Counted from the stretch's first letter, positions 41,739 to 50,119 are shown. The stretch is DNA of 50,119 nucleotides from Bacteroidota bacterium (GCA_021813905.1 JAKAJH010000020.1:1-50119), one strand, 5' to 3'. The notes: generated from the letters alone by a model not told the origin. Numbers and translations: made by a program.

Positions 41739-42763
41739 TGTCAGCCGACGTGACAAGACACGGATCCCGTATCCTCCCCGGTGTGACACTGGTGTGCACC
41801 GTGTACCGGGAGGCAGCCGGGATCGGCGAGTTCCTCGATTCGATTGCCGCAATGCATGCCCAGCCGGAGGAGTTCATCATTCTGGACGGCGGTTCGGATG
41901 ATGGCACCGTCGAGACCATCCGCGAACGGTTCGCCACATGGGAAGCCGGCGTGCAGTGTCGCCTCATTATCGATCCAAGCTGCACGATCGCCTCAACACC
42001 GGCGCCGATCGCGAAAGGGCGGAACATCGCCATTCGTGAGGCCCGGCATGACCTGATCGCCGTTACGGATGCGGGATGCCTGGTCGACCCGGACTGGTTG
42101 GGGGCGATCGTCGGTCCGTTGCTCCGCGAACATTCCGTCACGATGGTCGGCGGCTGGTATGAGCCGCTCATCCGGAATTTCTTCGACGAATGTCAGGCGC
42201 TTGCATCGTTTCGTCCGCCGGCATCGGTCAATGCCGAGACGTTTCTGCCGTCGTCCCGCTCGGTTGCGTTTCGCAAGCGGATCTGGCAAGCGGTCGGCGG
42301 GTACCCGGAAATCGGACTGGCAGCGGAGGATACGCTCTTCGATCTGCGCGTACGTTCTTCCGGTGAGCGGATCGTGTACGAATCTTCGGCGATCGTGCAT
42401 TGGAAGCTTCGTCCGTCTGTCCGGCTCTTCGGTCGATTGATCTATCGGTACGGAGTCGGGGACGGATTTTGCCGCATCGAGCGCATGAATGCCGTCCGGA
42501 ATGCCGGAAAACTCGGGGTCGGACTTGTGCTCCTGGGCCTGGGCGTCGCCATGCATCCGGCCTTCATTGCCCTGGCGCTCGTGTATTGGTGGCTGTTGCC
42601 GTTCGTGTTCAAGCTGCGTGAGGCGTTCCGGATCCGTCGCATGGCGCAGTATCCGGTCGTTGCGTTCCTGAAGATCGTGTCGGACCTCGCATATGTATCC
42701 GGATTTCTCGTCGGATGGAACTCCCGCGCGTATCCGCGCTATCACCGCATTCCCGGCTCATGA
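41738..42763 (+). CDS. Membrane-associated glycosyltransferase family 2
   Basis: 341 aa. GT-A domain (about 14-245) with TLVCTVYREAAGIGEFLDSI, ILDGGSDDGTVETIRE, AKGRNIAIREARHDLIAVTDAG, then the acceptor region SRSVAFRKRIWQAVGGYPEIGLAAEDTLFDLRV, where the ED before T is the usual catalytic base pair. Two C-terminal hydrophobic helices (about 265-300) anchor it in the membrane. It overlaps the epimerase stop (TGATG). Confidence 0.9.
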   Translation: MSADVTRHGSRILPGVTLVCTVYREAAGIGEFLDSIAAMHAQPEEFIILDGGSDDGTVETIRERFATWEAGVQCRLIIDPSCTIASTPAPIAKGRNIAIREARHDLIAVTDAGCLVDPDWLGAIVGPLLREHSVTMVGGWYEPLIRNFFDECQALASFRPPASVNAETFLPSSRSVAFRKRIWQAVGGYPEIGLAAEDTLFDLRVRSSGERIVYESSAIVHWKLRPSVRLFGRLIYRYGVGDGFCRIERMNAVRNAGKLGVGLVLLGLGVAMHPAFIALALVYWWLLPFVFKLREAFRIRRMAQYPVVAFLKIVSDLAYVSGFLVGWNSRAYPRYHRIPGS

Positions 42764-42788
42764 AACATTCTCTCTACGCCCGCAACGG

Positions 42789-43985
42789 ATGCTGACAGAC
42801 CGCGATATCGTGTTCTTCGGAGACGACTGGGGCCGCTACCCCTCGACCGTGCAGTATATCGGTCGCCAGCTCGCCGCGCAGAACCGGATGATCTGGGTGG
42901 GTTCGCTGGGACTGCGTCGCCCGCAATTTCATCTCCGGGATATCAAACGTGTCGCCGAGAAGGTCGGTCACGTGCTTCGCCCGGCCAGCGGACGTCAGAG
43001 CGACCCGACTGTCACGGTGCTTTCTCCGCCGGTGATCCCGTACCACGATGTGGAAATGATTCGCCGCCGAAACATGCGCGTGGTGACGCGTGCCGTTCAG
43101 ATTGCGATGCGACGTCTTGAGTTCCGTCACCCCGTCATTCTCACGTCCTCTCCGATCGTGGCAGATGTCCTGTCGGCGTTTCCCGAAAGCGTGCGCGGAT
43201 ACCTTTGTCTGGATGATTTTACCAAGTTCGAGGGAGCGTTCCGGGCGCTCGCAGCGGAGGAGCAACGAATGCTGACGCAGACGGATGTCTGCTTCGCCGT
43301 GTCAGAATCGCTTGCAGCTACGCGCGTCCCACCGAGCGGTCGCGTGTATCGACTTCCCCAGGGCGTCGACGTGCACCATTTCGCTCCGTCCGCCGATCCG
43401 ATCCCTGCCGCGATCCGGACCGTGCGGAGACCGATCATCGGTTTCTTCGGGATCCTGGCGCCATGGATCGACTACGATCTGCTCACCCGCGTGGCGACGG
43501 CATATCCGGATGCAACGGTCGTTCTGCTCGGAAGAACGTCCACGGACATCAGTCGTCTCTCCGCAATCCGCAATATTGTTCATCTGGGAGAGATTCCGTA
43601 CGCACAATTGCCCGCATATGCGCGTGCATTTGACGTGGGGCTGATTCCGTTTGCCGTCAATGAACTGACCGTCGCGGCGAATCCGCTCAAGCTGTTGGAG
43701 TATCTCGCGCTCGGTCTGCCGGTCGTTTCCACCGCGTTGCCCGAGGTGGCGCGGTTCGGAAGCGCAGTCTCTGTCGCGCGGTCCCCGGAGGAATTCGTCG
43801 CTCAGGTCGGACGCGCGCTCACTGAACGTGATCCCGCGGCTGCGCAATTGCGCCGTCAGATCGCCGAGCGGCACTCGTGGCGCCGGATCACGGACGATCT
43901 GTCGGATCGGATTATCGAGATTGAGCGGGACCGGGGACGCACATCCGCGGGCGCCGGGGCGCCGAAGGGACGGTCGCTTGGCTGA
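42789..43985 (+). CDS. Glycosyltransferase (GT-B, GT4-like)
   Basis: 398 aa from ATG 42789, chosen because DIVFFGDDWGRYPSTVQYI is the normal first strand and the upstream part of the frame overlaps the previous gene. The C-terminal half shows PIIGFFGILAPWIDYDLL, HLGEIPYAQLPAYARAFDVGLIPF and NPLKLLEYLALGLPVVST, the nucleotide-sugar-binding region with the E-x7-E-like pattern of GT4. The type often occurs in exopolysaccharide loci. Donor and acceptor are unknown. The last 8 nt overlap the next start. Confidence 0.85.
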   Translation: MLTDRDIVFFGDDWGRYPSTVQYIGRQLAAQNRMIWVGSLGLRRPQFHLRDIKRVAEKVGHVLRPASGRQSDPTVTVLSPPVIPYHDVEMIRRRNMRVVTRAVQIAMRRLEFRHPVILTSSPIVADVLSAFPESVRGYLCLDDFTKFEGAFRALAAEEQRMLTQTDVCFAVSESLAATRVPPSGRVYRLPQGVDVHHFAPSADPIPAAIRTVRRPIIGFFGILAPWIDYDLLTRVATAYPDATVVLLGRTSTDISRLSAIRNIVHLGEIPYAQLPAYARAFDVGLIPFAVNELTVAANPLKLLEYLALGLPVVSTALPEVARFGSAVSVARSPEEFVAQVGRALTERDPAAAQLRRQIAERHSWRRITDDLSDRIIEIERDRGRTSAGAGAPKGRSLG

Positions 43986-45192
43986 CACCACAAAGCGTCG
44001 CCTCCTGGTGCTCTCCTCCCGGGTACCGTATCCCGTGGTGGGAGGAGACCGCCTGCGCGTCCATATGCTGACGAAGCTGCTCGCGGAGCGGTTTGATGTC
44101 CATCTGATCGCTCTCCATGAAGGACCGCTCACGGACGATGCGGAACCATTTCTGCGATCGATCGCTTCCGAGGTGACACTCCTCCCCCGGGGGCCGCTGG
44201 CGTACCGGTGGCGGGCCGTTCGTTCCGGGATCCTGCGAAACAGGCCGCTGCAGGTGGGCTACTACGATTTTCCGGACGTTCGCACGATCACAGCGCGGGC
44301 CGCACGGAATGCCGACGCCGTATTCTGTTTTCACGTTCGCATGGCGGAATACGCAACACAAATCCGCCTGCCGCGATTTGTCGACCTTGTCGATGCCATC
44401 TCGATGAACTACGAGCGGGCGTTGCGCAGCCGACTCGCGCCCGCATGGCGTTTGGTCTATCGGTACGAACTCGAGCGGCTTCGCGCCTACGAGTGCGCGA
44501 CTGTTCGCACTTTCGACCGGTCGTTCATCATCTCTGACATCGACCGCCAGTATCTGGTGAACGCCGGCGCGCCTGCCGAACGTCTGATCGTGCTTCCGAA
44601 CGGCACGGAGTACGGAGTCGGATCGGCGGCAGAGCCTGCCGTGCATGAAGATATCGACTTCTGCTTCGTTGGCAACATGGAGACGCAGTCGAACAGCGCG
44701 GCGGCGGTCTATTTCGCCCGTGAAGTCGTCGCCCCGCTCGTGCGCGAGGGTCGCGAGATTAATTACTATATTGTGGGCGTCCGGCCCCGCCCGGAAGTGC
44801 GTGCGCTTCATGACGGCCGGCGGATCGTTGTGACCGGTGAGGTTCCGCAGCCCGCGGAGTACATGCGGCGATCACGGGTGATCGTTGCGCCGATGCTGTT
44901 CGGAGCCGGTATCCAGAACAAGATCCTCGAAGCCATGGGACTGGGGAAAGCGGTGCTGACGACGACAGTCGGTGCTGCGGGGCTCGACGTGTCGCCCGAC
45001 GTGCATCTGGTGGTGGCGGACACGCCGGCAGAAATGCGCGCGCGTGCGGTTCAGCTGCTGGAGAACGCGGCCGTCCGCGAACGGATCGGGCGCGAAGCAC
45101 TGGGCCGCATCCAGGATCGGTACCGCTGGCCGCGCATCGGCGAACTTCTTCATCGTGAAATCGAACGGGTGCTTGAACCGCGGTCTGAATGA
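43978..45192 (+). CDS. Glycosyltransferase (GT4-like, similar to the EpsH/PEP-CTERM-locus sugar transferases)
   Basis: 404 aa from TTG 43978, with AAGGGA 7 nt upstream and an 8-nt overlap with the previous gene. The frame is open 50 codons further upstream, but that part is antisense-like filler inside the previous gene. N-terminal LVLSSRVPYPVVGGDRLRVHMLTKLLAERFDVHLI; C-terminal FVGNMETQSNSAAAVYF, VTGEVPQPAEYMRRSRVIVAPMLFGAGIQNKILEAM and GKAVLTTTVGAAGL form the donor site. This resembles the sugar transferases of exosortase-linked exopolysaccharide loci, but no exosortase is in the window. Confidence 0.87.
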   Translation: MADTTKRRLLVLSSRVPYPVVGGDRLRVHMLTKLLAERFDVHLIALHEGPLTDDAEPFLRSIASEVTLLPRGPLAYRWRAVRSGILRNRPLQVGYYDFPDVRTITARAARNADAVFCFHVRMAEYATQIRLPRFVDLVDAISMNYERALRSRLAPAWRLVYRYELERLRAYECATVRTFDRSFIISDIDRQYLVNAGAPAERLIVLPNGTEYGVGSAAEPAVHEDIDFCFVGNMETQSNSAAAVYFAREVVAPLVREGREINYYIVGVRPRPEVRALHDGRRIVVTGEVPQPAEYMRRSRVIVAPMLFGAGIQNKILEAMGLGKAVLTTTVGAAGLDVSPDVHLVVADTPAEMRARAVQLLENAAVRERIGREALGRIQDRYRWPRIGELLHREIERVLEPRSE

Positions 45193-45210
45193 CCGGGGAA
45201 CCATTTCTCT

Positions 45211-47697
45211 ATGATCGCTGCTCTGGTGTCGATGGTGGCAAGTCTGTTGACGTCTTTGGCGCTGACGCCCAAGGTCCGCGGGCTGGCGATTCGCCGCCGG
45301 ATCGGAGACGAACCCGGGGAGCGGAAGGTCCACACCCATTTCATCCCGCGGATGGGCGGCCTCGCAATCATCGCCGGGGTCATTGTCGGCAGCGGCACCG
45401 CCATGCTGTTCGGCGCTTTCGGCCCGGAGACCTGGCGTACCGTCGTGTCGCCGGCAACGGTGGCCGCGTTCGCTTCGGTCATTCTCCTGGGGATGTACGA
45501 TGACGTGTTCGGCATCGGATCGACCGGCAAGCTCGTGGTGCAAACGGGCGCGGCGGTACTTCTCTCGATCTCCGGTCAGGGGATCAGCACGATCTCGCTG
45601 CCGTTCCTGCCGTCGATCGCATTGGGCTACTGGGGAATTCCCATCACCATTCTCTGGCTCGTCGGACTGACGAATGCGATCAACCTGATCGACGGTCTCG
45701 ACGGACTGGCCGCCGGGGTTTCTGCGATCGTTGCGCTTGCGTTTGCGGCGGCGGGAGTCGTTCTTCACGACGCGGAGCTTAGCGTGTTCGCCGTGATTCT
45801 CGTGGGTGGGTGCATCGGATTCCTGCGATACAATTTTCACCCGGCCAGCATCTTCATGGGGGACACGGGGAGCCTGTTCCTGGGATTCGCGCTCTCGGTC
45901 CTGTCGCTGCATCTGGTGCGTTTGTCGGGGGTCCAGGGCGTGCCCGTGCTCTTCCTTGTGCCGGTCGTGGCGCTGGCGCTGCCCATCGTGGATACGTCCG
46001 TGGCATTCTTCCGCCGGGTGAAGAAGGGGATGCATCCGCTGAAGCCGGACAAGGAGCATTTTCATCATCGCCTGATGGATCTCGGGCTCACGCATCGTCA
46101 GACGGTATTCGTTGCGTACGCCACGACGGCATTCCTGAGCACCGTGGCGCTGGTCCTGATCGTCGTGGACGACATGTACGCATCGGTGCTGCTGGTGCTT
46201 GTGACGGCGTCGATCCTGTTCGCGATCTGGCGGCTGGGGTATCTGGAGGAGATCATGCGACTCCGCATGGACGCGACCCCGGTCATCCAGCCGTTGAACA
46301 TGGCGCGGATCATCGACAAGCTGGTCCTGGCTGCCGCGGACGCGCTCATGCTGATCATGGCAGGCATCATCACGTACTGGATCCGTTTTCAGTCGCACAT
46401 GCTTCCGGTGGAGGGATTTGTCCCGCCGGGCATCTATCTGACGAGCCCGGCGCTTCTCATCGTCGTGCTCGGATGGCTGACGCTGTTCTTTCTTGCCGGA
46501 CTCTACGATCTGCCGTGGGATCTCTCGCGCGTGGACTACGGCTGGGCGGTCCTGCGTACAGTCGGCGCGGGAACGCTCGTTCTCTTCTTTGTGACGTTCG
46601 ATCCGACCGAATTGACCTTCACCGGCCGCACCACGACGCTGCTCCACGGCATCGTTGTCGGCCTCTGCGTGCTGGCAGGCCGGATGGCGGTGATCGGCTT
46701 CGAGCGGCGGCACGAGATCCTCGGGTTCCGCCGTCGAAATGCGATTGTGGTCGGAGTCACGGATCTCGCAAAGGCGATCGTCTCTGAAGTTCAGGGCCGC
46801 CGGGAAATGAAATACCATATCCTCGGATACGTGTCCCGCGACGCAATGTCGGATTCCATTGACGGGTTGCCCGTGATGGGGCGGTACGAGGACATTCCTG
46901 CTGTCGTCAAACACCATCGGATCGAGGAAGTGCTGGTCGCGACCGATCCGGAAAGCCGGGAGGAGATCCTGGAGATCGTTTCCCGCTGCAACGGCATTGT
47001 ACCGGCCGTCAAGGTGGCGTCCCATCGCATTGATATCCTCAGCGGTTTTCGCACGGAGGAAATCGCGGGACATCCGCTGCTGCGCGTGCATCCCACAAAC
47101 ATGAAACGGTGGCAGTGGATGGTCAAGCGGATGATCGATCTTGGTGTGTCGGTGATCGTGCTGGTGCCGTTGCTCCCGGCGTGGATCCTGATCGGGTTGA
47201 TCATCAAGACCGATTCGCCGGGGCCGATGCTGTTCCGCCAGGAACGGGTGGGCAAACGGGGGCGGGTGTTCACGCTGTACAAGTTCCGATCGATGATCGC
47301 GGATGCGGAGCGCCACACCGGGCCGGTCTGGGCACGACCCGACGACGAGCGGATGACAAGGGTCGGTCGCGTGATTCGGAAGCTCCGGATTGACGAGGTA
47401 CCCCAGTTCCTGAATGTGCTCCGCGGGGAAATGAGCCTCGTCGGTCCGCGGCCGGAACGGGAATACTTCGTGTCGCGATTTGAGCGGGAGATCGGCTTCT
47501 ACAACCGGCGGTTGCTTGTCCGCCCGGGCATCACGGGCTGGGCGCAGGTGAAGCACCGGTATGATACTTCCATCGATGATGTGCGTGAGAAAGTGAAGTA
47601 CGATCTGTACTATCTTGAGAACATGTCCCTGCGTCTCGATCTGAAGATCATCCTTCGGACGATCTGGGTCTCGCTGAGCGGAAAAGGAACTCACTGA
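45211..47697 (+). CDS. Fusion of WecA/MraY-type GlcNAc-1-P transferase and WbaP/WcaJ-type hexose-1-P transferase
   Basis: 828 aa in one open frame. Residues 1-about 345: polytopic PNPT domain with all catalytic motifs, DD at 97-98 (GMYDDVFGIG), NAINLIDGLDGLAAG (155-169), FMGDTGSLFLG (215-225) and HPLKPDKEHFHHR (275-287), the HxHH loop. Residues about 365-828: a complete long polyprenyl hexose-1-P transferase with four membrane helices, a Rossmann region (NAIVVGVTDLAKAI, 510-523), RQERVG (676-681), the catalytic pair in RIDEVP (728-729) and GPRPE (745-749). Each half normally starts a glycan alone on undecaprenyl phosphate. Both look active. The C-terminal half is a paralogue of 7932-9347. GGGGAA lies about 10 nt before the ATG, and the stop overlaps the aminotransferase start. 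Confidence 0.92.
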   Translation: MIAALVSMVASLLTSLALTPKVRGLAIRRRIGDEPGERKVHTHFIPRMGGLAIIAGVIVGSGTAMLFGAFGPETWRTVVSPATVAAFASVILLGMYDDVFGIGSTGKLVVQTGAAVLLSISGQGISTISLPFLPSIALGYWGIPITILWLVGLTNAINLIDGLDGLAAGVSAIVALAFAAAGVVLHDAELSVFAVILVGGCIGFLRYNFHPASIFMGDTGSLFLGFALSVLSLHLVRLSGVQGVPVLFLVPVVALALPIVDTSVAFFRRVKKGMHPLKPDKEHFHHRLMDLGLTHRQTVFVAYATTAFLSTVALVLIVVDDMYASVLLVLVTASILFAIWRLGYLEEIMRLRMDATPVIQPLNMARIIDKLVLAAADALMLIMAGIITYWIRFQSHMLPVEGFVPPGIYLTSPALLIVVLGWLTLFFLAGLYDLPWDLSRVDYGWAVLRTVGAGTLVLFFVTFDPTELTFTGRTTTLLHGIVVGLCVLAGRMAVIGFERRHEILGFRRRNAIVVGVTDLAKAIVSEVQGRREMKYHILGYVSRDAMSDSIDGLPVMGRYEDIPAVVKHHRIEEVLVATDPESREEILEIVSRCNGIVPAVKVASHRIDILSGFRTEEIAGHPLLRVHPTNMKRWQWMVKRMIDLGVSVIVLVPLLPAWILIGLIIKTDSPGPMLFRQERVGKRGRVFTLYKFRSMIADAERHTGPVWARPDDERMTRVGRVIRKLRIDEVPQFLNVLRGEMSLVGPRPEREYFVSRFEREIGFYNRRLLVRPGITGWAQVKHRYDTSIDDVREKVKYDLYYLENMSLRLDLKIILRTIWVSLSGKGTH

Positions 47698-48803
47698 TGA
47701 ATACTCCCCCCATCCACATGGTCGACGTGGTCGGCCAATACAAGAAGATCAAGCCGGAGATCGATGCCGCCATCCAGCGCGTGATGGAATCCGGTCAATA
47801 CATCCTCGGCAAAGAGGTCACCGCGTTCGAACAGGAAATGGCCGCCTACCTGAGCGTCCGCCACGCCGTCGGCTGCGCGTCCGGCACGGATGCGCTGCAG
47901 ATCGCGCTCATGGCGCTCGGCGTGGGACCCGGCGATGAGGTCGTGACGACGCCGTTCACGTTCGCGGCGACGACGGAAGTCATCGTGCTGCTCGGCGCAC
48001 GGCCGGTCTATGTCGACATCGATCCGCGCACGTTCAACATTCGTCCGGATCAGATCGAGGCGGTGCTCACACCGCATACGAAAGCGATCATCCCTGTGCA
48101 TCTGTACGGCCAGGCGGCGGACATGGATCCGCTGATGGCGCTGGCCAAACGGAGGGGCATTCCGGTCGTCGAAGATATGTGCCAAGCCGTCGGGGCCGAC
48201 TACAAAGGGGTGAAGGTCGGCGGCATCGGCAGTATCGGCTGCATCAGTTTCTTTCCGTCGAAGAACCTCGGGGCGTTCGGAGATGCGGGGATGGTGGTGA
48301 CAAACGATCCGGCGCTTGCTGAGAAACTCCGCATGATCGCGGCCCACGGTTCGAGGGTGCGCTATACGCACGAGGTCCTCGGCGTTAACAGCCGTCTGGA
48401 CGCTCTTCAGGCGGCAATGCTGCGTGTGAAGCTGCGTTCTCTGGAGGAATGGATCGGTGCCCGCCGGCAGGCGGCTGCGACGTATGACCGGCTGTTCGCC
48501 GGTACCGGTGTGACCGTGCCGCTTGTCGCGTCCACCGGACGTCATGTGTTCCACCAGTACACGATCCGGGTGAAACATCGCGATAGCATTGCTGCCCGTC
48601 TCGCGGAGCGCAAGATCCCGCACGCCATCTATTATCCGATTCCGCTGCATCTGCAGCCGGCGTACCGGACGGCCGGTCCGCAGCCGGGCCCGTTGCCGGG
48701 AACGGACATTGCGGCCGCCGAAGTTCTTTCATTACCGATGCATACGGAACTCGACATCCAGCAGCAGACCGTCATCGCCAATGCCGTCCTGGAGGCTCTG
48801 TAA
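47697..48803 (+). CDS. DegT/DnrJ/EryC1/StrS-family sugar aminotransferase
   Basis: 368 aa PLP enzyme. HMVDVVGQYKKIKPEID and ILGKEVTAFEQEMAAYL at the N-terminus, CASGTDALQIALMALG (cofactor phosphate), VPVHLYG/PVVEDMCQAVGA (PLP Asp) and the PLP-binding Lys in FFPSKNLGAFGDAG (about 189). SLPMHTELD is the C-terminal family motif. Transfers an amino group from glutamate to a keto sugar nucleotide, e.g. the 3- or 4-keto product of dehydrogenase/dehydratase steps. The start overlaps the fusion gene stop (TGATGA). Which sugar is aminated is not known; rfbB supplies a 4-keto sugar in the same operon. Confidence 0.93.
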   Translation: MNTPPIHMVDVVGQYKKIKPEIDAAIQRVMESGQYILGKEVTAFEQEMAAYLSVRHAVGCASGTDALQIALMALGVGPGDEVVTTPFTFAATTEVIVLLGARPVYVDIDPRTFNIRPDQIEAVLTPHTKAIIPVHLYGQAADMDPLMALAKRRGIPVVEDMCQAVGADYKGVKVGGIGSIGCISFFPSKNLGAFGDAGMVVTNDPALAEKLRMIAAHGSRVRYTHEVLGVNSRLDALQAAMLRVKLRSLEEWIGARRQAAATYDRLFAGTGVTVPLVASTGRHVFHQYTIRVKHRDSIAARLAERKIPHAIYYPIPLHLQPAYRTAGPQPGPLPGTDIAAAEVLSLPMHTELDIQQQTVIANAVLEAL

Positions 48804-48809
48804 TCCCGC

Positions 48810-49526
48810 ATGAGTCTATCGCTCATCATCATCCCGACCTATAACGAGGCTGAGAATATCTCCCGCATCGTCCCGGAGATCCTGGCCCAGGATCCGTCCT
48901 TCCATGTGCTTGTGGTTGACGACAGTTCGCCCGACGGAACGAGCGCTGCGGTGCGCCGGCTGATGGAGAGCGATGACCGGGTGCATCTGCTGGAGCGTGC
49001 CGCAAAACAGGGATTGGGCACGGCGTACGTCGCGGGCTTCAAGTACGCGCTGGCGAACGGGTACGATTTCGTGTTCGAAATGGACGCCGACTTTTCCCAC
49101 GATCCGAAAGACCTGCGACGCCTGCACCAGATGGCACAGCAGTACGACCTGGTCATCGGCTCGCGGTACGTGTCCGGTGTGAACGTGGTCAACTGGCCGA
49201 TGCGGCGGCTGATCCTCAGTTACTCCGCCAATCTCTACACCCGTATCGTGACGGGCCTGCCGGTCAAGGATGCCACCGCCGGATTCAAATGTTACCGTCG
49301 CGCCGTTCTCCAGAGCATGAACCTGGACGCGATTCGCTCGAATGGCTACAGCTTCCAGATCGAGACCAACTTCATCGCGTGGAGAAACGGATTCCGGCTG
49401 CACGAGATTCCGATCATTTTCGTGGATCGTCGCGTGGGCGTCTCGAAGATGTCGAAGCACATCGTGTATGAAGCCGCGTTCATGGTGTGGAAACTGAAAG
49501 TGCGCAGTCTCTTCCGTGGCCGCTAA
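48810..49526 (+). CDS. Polyprenol monophosphomannose synthase-like glycosyltransferase (GT2)
   Basis: 238 aa, the short soluble DPM1-like form without C-terminal membrane helices. IIIPTYNEAENISRIVPEIL, VVDDSSPDGTSA, KQGLGTAYVAGFKYALANGYDFVFEMDADFSHDP (DAD metal site about 93-95), VIGSRYVSG, VKDATAGFKCYRR and the C-terminal RRVGVSKMS are the dolichyl/polyprenyl-phosphate mannosyltransferase pattern. It makes a lipid-linked sugar used by periplasmic GT-C enzymes or lipid modification. It begins 6 nt after the aminotransferase stop, and the next gene overlaps its end. Confidence 0.9.
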   Translation: MSLSLIIIPTYNEAENISRIVPEILAQDPSFHVLVVDDSSPDGTSAAVRRLMESDDRVHLLERAAKQGLGTAYVAGFKYALANGYDFVFEMDADFSHDPKDLRRLHQMAQQYDLVIGSRYVSGVNVVNWPMRRLILSYSANLYTRIVTGLPVKDATAGFKCYRRAVLQSMNLDAIRSNGYSFQIETNFIAWRNGFRLHEIPIIFVDRRVGVSKMSKHIVYEAAFMVWKLKVRSLFRGR

Positions 49527-50119
49527 ACGCCGATCGACCATCCCCGATCTGAGCGTTGTGATCGTCAACTACAACGTCCGGGAATTTCTGCGCCACGCAC
49601 TTGTGTCCCTCCGGAAGGCCTCGCGGGGCCTTCGCGTCGAGCTGATCGTCGTGGACAACGCGTCGGACGACGGAAGCGCGGAAATGGTGCGGCGTGAATT
49701 TCCCTCCGTCCGGCTGATCGCCAGCAGGACCAATCTCGGATTCGCCCGCGGGAACAACGCCGGTTTGAAACATGCTCGCGGTGAATTCGTCCTCCTGATC
49801 AATCCCGACACGATCGTGCAGGAGGATACGCTCCGCACGATGGTCGCATTCATGCGGACGCATCCCGACGCCGGACTCGCCGGATGCACGATCCTGAATC
49901 CGGACGGATCCCTCCAGCTGGCCTGCCGGCGCAGCTTTCCGACTCCGTGGGTGGCGTTTACGAAGATCGCAGGACTGAGCACGCTCTTCTCCCGGACACG
50001 GCTGTTCGGTCAATACAACCTGACCTATCGGGATCCGGACGACACGTATGTGGTGGATGCGGTCAGCGGCGCGTTCATGATGATTCGCCGGGAAGCACTG
50101 GAGAAGGTGGGCGGTGATT
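49516..50119 (+). CDS. Glycosyltransferase family 2 (5' part, cut by window edge)
   Basis: The frame from GTG 49516 is open to the window end (201 codons). It reads LSVVIVNYNVREFLRHALVSL, VVDNASDDGSAEMV, TNLGFARGNNAGLKHA, LLINPDTIVQEDTL and VDAVSGAFMMIRREALEKVGG, the same rhamnosyltransferase-like subgroup as 39704-40639. The start overlaps the previous stop by 11 nt; no other initiation codon lies between GTG 49516 and the conserved first strand. The acceptor half is missing. Confidence 0.88.
   Translation, partial: MAAKRRSTIPDLSVVIVNYNVREFLRHALVSLRKASRGLRVELIVVDNASDDGSAEMVRREFPSVRLIASRTNLGFARGNNAGLKHARGEFVLLINPDTIVQEDTLRTMVAFMRTHPDAGLAGCTILNPDGSLQLACRRSFPTPWVAFTKIAGLSTLFSRTRLFGQYNLTYRDPDDTYVVDAVSGAFMMIRREALEKVGGD

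Noticed and set aside
44872-47694. A 940-codon open frame on the minus strand under the polysaccharide genes.
   Set aside because: It is antisense to the fusion gene, whose motifs are complete. Its product is an Arg/His/Asp-rich sequence typical of the reverse frame of high-GC genes.
1-50119. CRISPR arrays, tRNA or rRNA genes, IS elements with transposases.
   Set aside because: No repeat-spacer pattern, cloverleaf or transposase-like reading frame was found; the only long exact direct repeat noticed between non-coding positions is the 17-bp pair around the polA island.

Overview
The window is a contiguous piece of a high-GC bacterial chromosome. It has complete housekeeping genes, two-membrane envelope genes (outer-membrane barrels, TonB-type and Wza-type proteins, GmhA), the ether-lipid enzyme GGGP synthase known from Bacteroidota relatives, and conventional Shine-Dalgarno sites. 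I infer a member of the Bacteroidota/Chlorobiota/Ignavibacteriota-Kapaibacteriota group. The promoters I find are sigma70-like (TTGAC-17-TAnnnT), not the -33/-7 type described for classical Bacteroidetes. No tRNA, rRNA, CRISPR array or transposase was seen.

Layout. 1-7.6 kb (+): end of an unknown gene, a zinc-amidase-like lipoprotein, then a promoter and a cell-envelope cluster of a 1018-aa TPR protein, an outer-membrane barrel, a SPOR-domain protein and a TonB-like protein. 7.5-15.7 kb (-): clpS-alaS-GGGP synthase-gmhA-sugar transferase-membrane protein as one tight operon with its own promoter; upstream of it a HIT-family gene and icd with a strong terminator. 15.8-19.7 kb (+): rplM-rpsI, rpsB-tsf, pyrH, frr, with terminators. 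19.8-21.0 kb (+): a protein with two PspC domains and a LiaF-like membrane protein. 21.1-26.9 kb (-): DUF2164 protein, polA, a 1.4-kb island inserted in the 5' end of polA, and an MFS transporter. 27.0-31.2 kb (+): EamA transporter, small exported protein, LytR_C protein, rsfS, argS. 31.2-50.1 kb (+): one long Wzx/Wzy-type polysaccharide operon with a perfect-spacing promoter and a 0.2-kb leader: nucleotide-sugar enzymes, export (Wza, Wzz), ligase/polymerase, flippase, six glycosyltransferases, two UDP-GlcNAc 2-epimerases, an aminotransferase and a WecA-WbaP-type fusion.

Most notable. (1) polA is interrupted after its 21st codon by a 1446-bp, lower-GC island flanked by a 17-bp direct repeat. 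The lost 5' end (reading ...ERLFLLDGMA) is still present 1.5 kb upstream. The island supplies a new start so that polA again begins MLLDGMALAY; its own ORFs are chained to polA by stop/start overlaps. (2) An 828-aa protein joins a complete WecA/MraY-type GlcNAc-1-P transferase to a complete WbaP/WcaJ-type hexose-1-P transferase, two enzymes that normally start different glycans. (3) Six promoters with identical 17-nt spacing, one of which sits so close to its start codon that the mRNA should be nearly leaderless; two weaker sites show the same geometry.
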